Assembly (NCBI RefSeq): GCF_014706615.1 | Contig: NZ_CP054877.1 | Location: 682,001-746,000 of the forward strand | From: Candidatus Vesicomyosocius sp. SY067_SCS001 | GTDB taxonomy: Bacteria > Pseudomonadota > Gammaproteobacteria > PS1 > Pseudothioglobaceae | Direction of reading: 5' to 3' | Length of the DNA: 64,000 nt | Part shown: in pieces, positions 58,868 through 64,000 of the stretch | How positions within the stretch are numbered: position 1 is the first letter of the stretch | Layout: the number at the start of each line of letters is the position of its first letter | Made by a program: the position numbers and the translations under genes | The notes under the pieces: generated by a model | What the model was told of the DNA's origin: nothing | Databases searched by the model: none | What the model saw: only the letters and a program-made list of their open reading frames with translations

Positions 58868-60160
58868 CTAAACACAATCTTTAAACACACGTCCTCTATG
58901 CTCAAAATTATCAAACATATCAAAACTAGCACACCCTGGAGATAATAGAATTACACCCTTATTAATCATTGAACGAGCAATATTAACAGCCTCTTGCATG
59001 CTGTTGGCATAGATAAAGTTGTTAGTGTTAATTTCTTGCGAAAATTGGTAGGTACTTTGCCCTATAAGGACGACTCCAGTAATGCCCTTATTGATGAATT
59101 TGAATAATAGAGTGTAGTCTTCTTTTTTGGCAATACCACCTAGAATTAATACGATATTTTGATATTTGTACATTAAAGCTTGTATTGCTATTATGGTAGA
59201 GGTTGCATTAGTAGCTTTTGAATCATTGTAATAATCAATGTTTTGTTTTTTAGCTACCCATTCAAGTCGATGTTCTAATGCTTTAAAATTTTTAATGCTT
59301 TGTATCATAGACGATATTGGTAGCTTTATTTGGTCGCCTAAAGCAAGGGCTGCAAGTATGTTCTTTATATTGTGTTCCCCAATTAGTTGTACTTCATCAA
59401 TACTCATCAATGTATTATCACCTTTAAGTAAATAACCAATATTATGGCAAGTAACCGTACCAAAATCATTTGCTTTTTTAGGTATATTAATACCAAAATA
59501 TTTAACATTAGTTTGTTTAGGAATAAGCGGTTCGTCTAAATTAACTACCGAATATTGACAATATTGATATAGACTTAATTTAGAATTAATGTAATACTTA
59601 AAACTTTTGTATCTATCAAGATGATCAGGTGTAATGTTAAGAACAACACCTGTTATTAGATTCAAGTGATAGCTGTAATCTAATTGATAACTAGATAATT
59701 CTAATACGTAATATTCTATTTTTTCATTTAAACAATCCAGTACAGGAATACCAATATTGCCACCTATAGCAACTAACATACCTGAATCAGCAATCATTTG
59801 TGTTAACAATTTAGTCACAGTAGATTTGCCATTAGAACCTGTAATACCAATGACAGGCGCTTTTGCAAACCTTGAAAATAATTCAATATCACTAATAATA
59901 GGAATGTTCTTTTTCATTGCCAAACGAACAATCATTTCACTCTGAGCAATACCAGGAGAAATAAAAATCTCATCTACTTCTGTTAGAAGACTTAATGTCC
60001 ACATCCCAAGAATGGGTTTTGACTTGAAAAACAAGCTAGTATATTTATATAAAAAAGGCGGGTTCATGCGACTATCAGCAATTTTATAATTAATATTTTG
60101 TTCTGATAAAAAACGAGCAATTGAAAATCCTGTTTTTCCTAAGCCTAAAATCAATTTCAT
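58868..60160 (-). CDS. murD: UDP-N-acetylmuramoyl-L-alanine-D-glutamate ligase
   Basis: A 430-residue Mur ligase, a little shorter than the E. coli enzyme (438). It adds D-glutamate to the stem peptide. N-terminal ILGLGKTGFSIARFL, ATP loop GITGSNGKSTVTKLL (around residues 106-120), the lysine-carbamylation neighbourhood, and YYNDSKATNATSTI with LILGGIAKK. It stands alone, away from the dcw-like cluster murC-murB-ddl. Frame intact. Confidence 0.95.
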   Translation of the reverse strand: MKLILGLGKTGFSIARFLSEQNINYKIADSRMNPPFLYKYTSLFFKSKPILGMWTLSLLTEVDEIFISPGIAQSEMIVRLAMKKNIPIISDIELFSRFAKAPVIGITGSNGKSTVTKLLTQMIADSGMLVAIGGNIGIPVLDCLNEKIEYYVLELSSYQLDYSYHLNLITGVVLNITPDHLDRYKSFKYYINSKLSLYQYCQYSVVNLDEPLIPKQTNVKYFGINIPKKANDFGTVTCHNIGYLLKGDNTLMSIDEVQLIGEHNIKNILAALALGDQIKLPISSMIQSIKNFKALEHRLEWVAKKQNIDYYNDSKATNATSTIIAIQALMYKYQNIVLILGGIAKKEDYTLLFKFINKGITGVVLIGQSTYQFSQEINTNNFIYANSMQEAVNIARSMINKGVILLSPGCASFDMFDNFEHRGRVFKDCV

Positions 60161-60218
60161 ACAGCTATTTATCTGTAAAATAACTATATTTTATACTTTC
60201 AAATACAGGACATAATTC

Positions 60219-60878
60219 ATGAATACAAAAGTCAATACTCAAATACGTGACATTAACATTAATAGTATTTTAAAAAATACTTACCAATTACTATCTGCAA
60301 CCTTGTTATTTAGTGGACTAATGGCATATTTTGCTATGTCTTTAAACCTACCAAACTTTGGTTTTTTAATCACCATTGGTGGTTATTTTGGATTACTATA
60401 TTTAACCAATAAATTGAAAAATTCAAGTTACGGAATTTTAGCAGTATTCGCATTAACGGGCTTTATGGGACTAACATTAGGACCTATTATTGGCGCTTAT
60501 ACAACAACTTTTTCAAATGGCTCTGAACTAATTGCTATGGCAATGACAGGTACTGGTCTTATCTTTTTATCTTTGTCTTTTTATGCTGTTACTTCAGGTA
60601 AAGATTTTAGCTTTTTATCTGGTTTCTTAACAGCAGGTATTATTGTAGCATTTTTAGCAGGAATTGCCGCTTACTTTTTTACTATACCAGCATTATCATT
60701 GACTGTATCTGTAACATTTATTTTATTAATGAGTGGATTAATTTTGTTTGAGACTTCAAACATTATCCACGGTGGTGAAACTAATTACATTATGGCAACA
60801 GTAACACTATTTATTTCAATTTATAACTTATTTTTAAGTTTATTACAGTTGCTAGGGGTGTTTTCTGGAGAAGATTAG
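60219..60878 (+). CDS. yccA: Bax inhibitor-1/YccA-family membrane protein
   Basis: A 219-residue protein with seven hydrophobic spans, starting with a polar N-terminal stretch (MNTKVNTQIRDININSILKN). Core segments LALTGFMGLTLGPIIGAYTT-like FALTGFMGLTLGPIIGAYTT and LFETSNIIHGGETNYIMATV mark the BI-1 (UPF0005) family. E. coli YccA interacts with the FtsH protease. Function here unknown. Its start and the murD start are divergent with 58 bp between. Confidence 0.88.
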   Translation: MNTKVNTQIRDININSILKNTYQLLSATLLFSGLMAYFAMSLNLPNFGFLITIGGYFGLLYLTNKLKNSSYGILAVFALTGFMGLTLGPIIGAYTTTFSNGSELIAMAMTGTGLIFLSLSFYAVTSGKDFSFLSGFLTAGIIVAFLAGIAAYFFTIPALSLTVSVTFILLMSGLILFETSNIIHGGETNYIMATVTLFISIYNLFLSLLQLLGVFSGED

Positions 60879-61347
60879 TTTTTAACAAAAAAGTAATCTG
60901 GATACCGAACTAATATTGGAATTATTGTTAACAATAATAAACGATTTTTCTCAGAAAATACTTTAAAACAAGATTAATGATAATTATCATTTTAACTAGA
61001 GTAAATTGGATACTATTTTTCAAGATTTATATGGGTAAATTGAATACTATGGATATATAAACGTTCTTAACAAATAGTAAAATAGTTACGCTACGATTTA
61101 CTTGATTATCATATTAGACATAAACAAAAACTTATGTGTATATATCAGAAAAAAAATAAAGCTTAGTGATTTATTACATTATTACCCCAGATGATAAAAT
61201 ATCACACTTTCACAAGTAGAATTCGATAGTTAGATATAAGTAAATTATTAACACATTATTGAAAATAGAATTAACTTTAAATTAATAAATTACTTACCCA
61301 TTAATAACTAATGTACACATAAATATCCTGTGAGTATAATGTAGCAT
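60879..61347. other. Gap upstream of hom
   Basis: About 470 bp without a gene. It holds the Fur-box-like palindrome listed separately and, near 61340-61375, the start region of hom. Confidence 0.5.
60976..60991. promoter_or_regulatory. Perfect palindrome AATGATAATTATCATT, Fur-box-like
   Basis: A perfect 16-bp palindrome, with the TGATAAT and ATTATCA elements typical of Fur operators, 98 bp after yccA. It is not just upstream of an intact gene, so it may be a leftover of a lost iron-regulated gene. Confidence 0.4.
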
Positions 61348-61377
61348 TTGATTGTATTTAATATAGGAATGTTGCTT

Positions 61378-62655
61378 GTGAATATTGGAATTTTAGGACT
61401 AGGCACTGTCGGTGGTGGTGTAGTAAACGTATTAAATAAGAACCAAAAACAGATTATACGTCGATCTGGTAATAATATTAATGTAACTCATGCGGCTGTG
61501 AGAGATATAACTCAAACACGAATTTGCCCTACTAAAAATATTAAACTTACTCAGGACCCGTTTAAAATTGTAAATGATAATGATATTAGTGTCGTTTTAG
61601 AATTAATAGGTGGCGTAGGATTAGCTAAAAACTTAATCGAACAAGCAATTAAAAACGGCAAACATGTTGTAACTGCTAACAAAGCTCTAATTGCTACATA
61701 TGGTAACGAATTACTATCCTTAGCAAAAGATTACAACACATATCTTTTATTTGAAGCAGCCGTTGCTGGTGGTATTCCTGTTTTAAAATCTTTAAAGGAC
61801 GGATTAAGTGCTAATCAAATTGAACTAGTTGCTGGAATTATTAATGGAACAAGTAACTTTATACTAACTGAAATGCACAACAAAGACAGAAATTTTCAGG
61901 ATGCCCTAAAAGAGGCGAAATCACTTGGTTATGCTGAAGCTGACCCTACTTTTGATGTAGAAGGGATTGATACAGCGCATAAATTAGCAATTCTTGCCTC
62001 AATGGCATTCGGATGTGAATTACAATTCAATCAAATTACAACCGAAGGAATTAGCAATATAAGTAGCGAAGATATTACTTATGCAACTAAACTAGGTTAT
62101 ACCATTAAACATATCGGGATTGCTAAAAAACTAGACGATAAATTACAAATGCATGTGCGACCAACTTTAATACCTACAACACATTTACTATCTAATGTTA
62201 ATGGGGTAATGAATGGTATATTAATCAAAGGAAATGCAGTTGGTGAAACACTTTATTACGGTGCTGGTGCTGGTGATGAAGCGACGGCAAGTAGTGTTAT
62301 TGCTGATTTAATTGATATTATCAGAAATACTGCAAACCATGATATTTTTGGTTGGAAATCATTAATTAGTATTGCAAATTGCAATACTAATAGTATTGCA
62401 AGTATTTTCTACTTACGTTTATTAGTCACTAATAAACTAGGGGTATTAAAAGATATTAAAAAAACTTTAGCTAATTATGATATTAATATAGAGGCTTTTT
62501 TTCAAAAGAAGATTAACCAGAAAAATAATTTACATATTGCCCTTATTACTAACCTTACTAATAACAGTAAAATAAACAAGGCAGTAACAGATATTCAAAA
62601 ATATGATTACATTTTAGATAAGATTAAAATAATTTTTGTTGAAACACTTAATTAA
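61378..62655 (+). CDS. hom: Homoserine dehydrogenase
   Basis: About 425 residues from the GTG at 61378, chosen because an AGGA lies nine bases upstream and the protein then begins with the NAD fold MNIGILGLGTVGGGVVNVL; TTG 61348 and ATG 61369 are upstream alternatives. It reduces aspartate semialdehyde to homoserine. Motifs: GIINGTSNFILTEM, ADPTFDVEGIDTAHKLAIL, and a C-terminal ACT domain (YLRLLVTNKLGVLKDIKKTL), which would bind threonine as feedback inhibitor. Followed after ten bases by thrC. The homoserine kinase gene is not adjacent. Confidence 0.93.
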   Translation: MNIGILGLGTVGGGVVNVLNKNQKQIIRRSGNNINVTHAAVRDITQTRICPTKNIKLTQDPFKIVNDNDISVVLELIGGVGLAKNLIEQAIKNGKHVVTANKALIATYGNELLSLAKDYNTYLLFEAAVAGGIPVLKSLKDGLSANQIELVAGIINGTSNFILTEMHNKDRNFQDALKEAKSLGYAEADPTFDVEGIDTAHKLAILASMAFGCELQFNQITTEGISNISSEDITYATKLGYTIKHIGIAKKLDDKLQMHVRPTLIPTTHLLSNVNGVMNGILIKGNAVGETLYYGAGAGDEATASSVIADLIDIIRNTANHDIFGWKSLISIANCNTNSIASIFYLRLLVTNKLGVLKDIKKTLANYDINIEAFFQKKINQKNNLHIALITNLTNNSKINKAVTDIQKYDYILDKIKIIFVETLN

Positions 62656-62665
62656 GGAATATATA

Positions 62666-63730
62666 ATGAGATATACAGGTTTAATTGAATACTATAAAGA
62701 TAGACTCCCTGTGAATGATAAAACTAAACTTATTAGTTTAGGAGAAGGGAATACACCACTTATTAAGTTGGTAAATTTACCTAAAGAATTAAGTAAAGAT
62801 GTTGATATTTATATCAAATATGAAGGTCTGAACCCTACAGGTTCATTTAAAGATCGCGGTATGACTATGGCAGTTACTAAAGCGGTAGAATCTGGCTCTA
62901 AAGCAATTATTTGTGCTTCTACAGGCAATACTTCAGCATCCGCAGCAGCTTACGCAGCACGTGCTGGTATTAAGGCGTTTGTACTAATACCTGAAGGTAA
63001 AATTACACTAGGTAAATTAGCTCAAGCAATGATGCACAGTGCTATTATTATTCAAATCAAAGGTAACTTTGATGATGGCATGCGTTTGGTTAAAGAAGTA
63101 TCCAAACATGTCTCTGTATCTATTGTCAATTCAATTAATCCGTTTCGTTTACAAGGTCAAAAAACTGCTGCCTTTGAAATTATAGAAGAACTTGGATTTG
63201 CACCAGATTATCATTGTCTACCTGTTGGAAATGCAGGGAATATTTCATCACATTGCATAGGATATTCAGAATTATATAAAGAAGGAAAGGTAAACAATAT
63301 GCCTAAAATGATAGGCTATCAAGCAGCAGGATCTGCACCTTTTGTTCAAGGAATTATGATAGATAACCCTGAAACTATTGCAACTGCTATTCGTATTGGT
63401 CACCCTCAAAACTGGGATTTAGCACAAAAAGTTAAGAAAGAATCAAAAGGATGGTTTAGTTCATTAACTGATGAAAAAATTCTAAGAACACAAAAATTAC
63501 TGTCTGAAAAAGAGGGTATTTTCTGCGAACCTGCTTCAGCAACTGCACTAGCAGGTGCAATACATGATATTAAAAGCGGAAAAATTGTAAACGGTTCTAA
63601 AATAGTATGTACACTAACAGGTCATGGTTTAAAAGACTCTGATACAGCAATTTCACAATGTAACAATCAAATAATCAATATTAACCCAATAATAAGTGAA
63701 GTCAAAAATGCTATTTTTAACAATATGTAA
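62666..63730 (+). CDS. thrC: Threonine synthase
   Basis: A 354-residue PLP enzyme starting at ATG 62666, behind AAGGAA; an in-frame extension into hom is rejected. It converts O-phosphohomoserine to threonine. PLP lysine is in PTGSFKDRGM, phosphate-binding loop in CASTGNTSASAAAYAARAG, and the C-terminal part has EPASATALAG. Short, single-domain form typical of the non-E. coli class. It is the second gene of hom-thrC. Confidence 0.94.
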   Translation: MRYTGLIEYYKDRLPVNDKTKLISLGEGNTPLIKLVNLPKELSKDVDIYIKYEGLNPTGSFKDRGMTMAVTKAVESGSKAIICASTGNTSASAAAYAARAGIKAFVLIPEGKITLGKLAQAMMHSAIIIQIKGNFDDGMRLVKEVSKHVSVSIVNSINPFRLQGQKTAAFEIIEELGFAPDYHCLPVGNAGNISSHCIGYSELYKEGKVNNMPKMIGYQAAGSAPFVQGIMIDNPETIATAIRIGHPQNWDLAQKVKKESKGWFSSLTDEKILRTQKLLSEKEGIFCEPASATALAGAIHDIKSGKIVNGSKIVCTLTGHGLKDSDTAISQCNNQIININPIISEVKNAIFNNM

Positions 63731-63748
63731 CTCCAACTAAAAAAAGTT

Positions 63749-64000
63749 ATGATATTCAAAACTATTGAACAAACCATTGGCAATACACCTTTAGTAAAAC
63801 TACAACGTCTAAACCCTAATTCATCAAACACCATCTTACTTAAACTAGAGGGTAATAACCCTGCAGGATCAGTTAAAGATAGATCTGTACTTAACATGGT
63901 TTCAAATAGTGAAAAACGAGGTGAAATATCTCCTGGCGATACCCTAATTGAAGCCACCAGTGGTAATACTGGTATTGCATTAGCCATGATAGCAGCTATT
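63749..64000 (+). CDS. cysM: Cysteine synthase B / O-acetylserine sulfhydrylase (3' end outside window)
   Basis: The ORF begins at ATG 63749 behind AAAAAGT and is open to the window edge (84 codons). It shows the CysM/CysK start MIFKTIEQTIGNTPLVKLQR, the PLP-lysine motif NPAGSVKDRSVLNM and EATSGNTGIALAMIAAI. The short N-terminus and the substitution pattern PAGSVKDR favour the CysM (B) form. It would make cysteine from O-acetylserine and sulphide or thiosulphate. Lies 18 bp after thrC and may be in the same transcript. Confidence 0.9.
   Translation, partial: MIFKTIEQTIGNTPLVKLQRLNPNSSNTILLKLEGNNPAGSVKDRSVLNMVSNSEKRGEISPGDTLIEATSGNTGIALAMIAAI

Noticed and set aside
1-64000. tRNA genes, rRNA, CRISPR arrays, transposons, prophage
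   Set aside because: No T-loop, tandem spaced repeats, transposase or integrase features were noticed in any gap by reading; a covariance scan would be decisive.

Overview
The window is a strongly A+T-rich piece of a reduced chromosome of a sulphur-oxidising, CO2-fixing gammaproteobacterium. The best match from memory is the vesicomyid-clam symbiont lineage (Candidatus Vesicomyosocius / Candidatus Ruthia). The grounds are a form II RuBisCO operon (cbbM-cbbQ-cbbO), gammaproteobacterial gene orders (fur/bamE divergent, hemA-prfA, ispD-ispF, mnmA-hflD, yqaA-nlpD, hom-thrC), many long gene-poor gaps, and several genes caught in the act of decay. No transposon, prophage, CRISPR array, rRNA or tRNA gene was recognised. 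The assignment rests on remembered family features, not on a database search.

Layout. 1-5.1 kb: cbbO (cut by the window edge), cbbQ and cbbM on the minus strand, with a decayed divergent cbbR. 5.4-6.6 kb: argJ. 6.7-16.5 kb: a minus-strand iron island: an Fbp-type ABC importer (fbpC-fbpA-fbpB) preceded by two Fur-box-like palindromes, then a multicopper oxidase, a membrane di-iron hydroxylase-like protein, a degenerate imelysin, a di-haem peroxidase-like protein and a canonical imelysin/IrpA. 17-21 kb: cation diffusion facilitator, thioredoxin, YffB-like protein and two membrane proteins. 21-27.5 kb: glyS, then a ruined tol operon (ybgC, tolQ, tolR and tolA all pseudogenes) between an intact DUF2384 gene and a ruvB that has lost its native start frame. 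27.5-32.9 kb: lolB relic, hemA-prfA, znuB-fur, bamE. 33-42 kb: sppA, ccmAB, a SAM-II-like riboswitch plus terminator ahead of metK-ahcY, glyQ, yqaA, nlpD, miaB. 41.6-43.2 kb: Sco and PCuAC copper proteins for cytochrome oxidase assembly. 44.5-48.6 kb: mnmA, hflD, rpsT, smr, xseA. 49.6-54.5 kb: small membrane protein, ftsB relic, ispD, ispF, murC, murB, ddl, with no ftsQAZ after ddl. 55-64 kb: mltD (start codon apparently lost), bolA, miaA, murD, a Bax-inhibitor-1-like membrane protein, hom, thrC and the start of cysM.

How it fits together. The retained genes supply carbon fixation, amino acids (Arg, Thr, Cys, methyl cycle), haem, isoprenoids, peptidoglycan precursors, tRNA modification, and metal handling for cytochromes. 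What is being lost is concentrated in regulation (cbbR) and in outer-membrane and division machinery (tolQRA, ybgC, lolB, ftsB, probably ftsQAZ). That suggests a symbiont that still makes murein precursors and respires aerobically but is dismantling the normal Gram-negative constriction apparatus. The contiguous iron island, kept intact amid this erosion, is the most notable candidate functional system.
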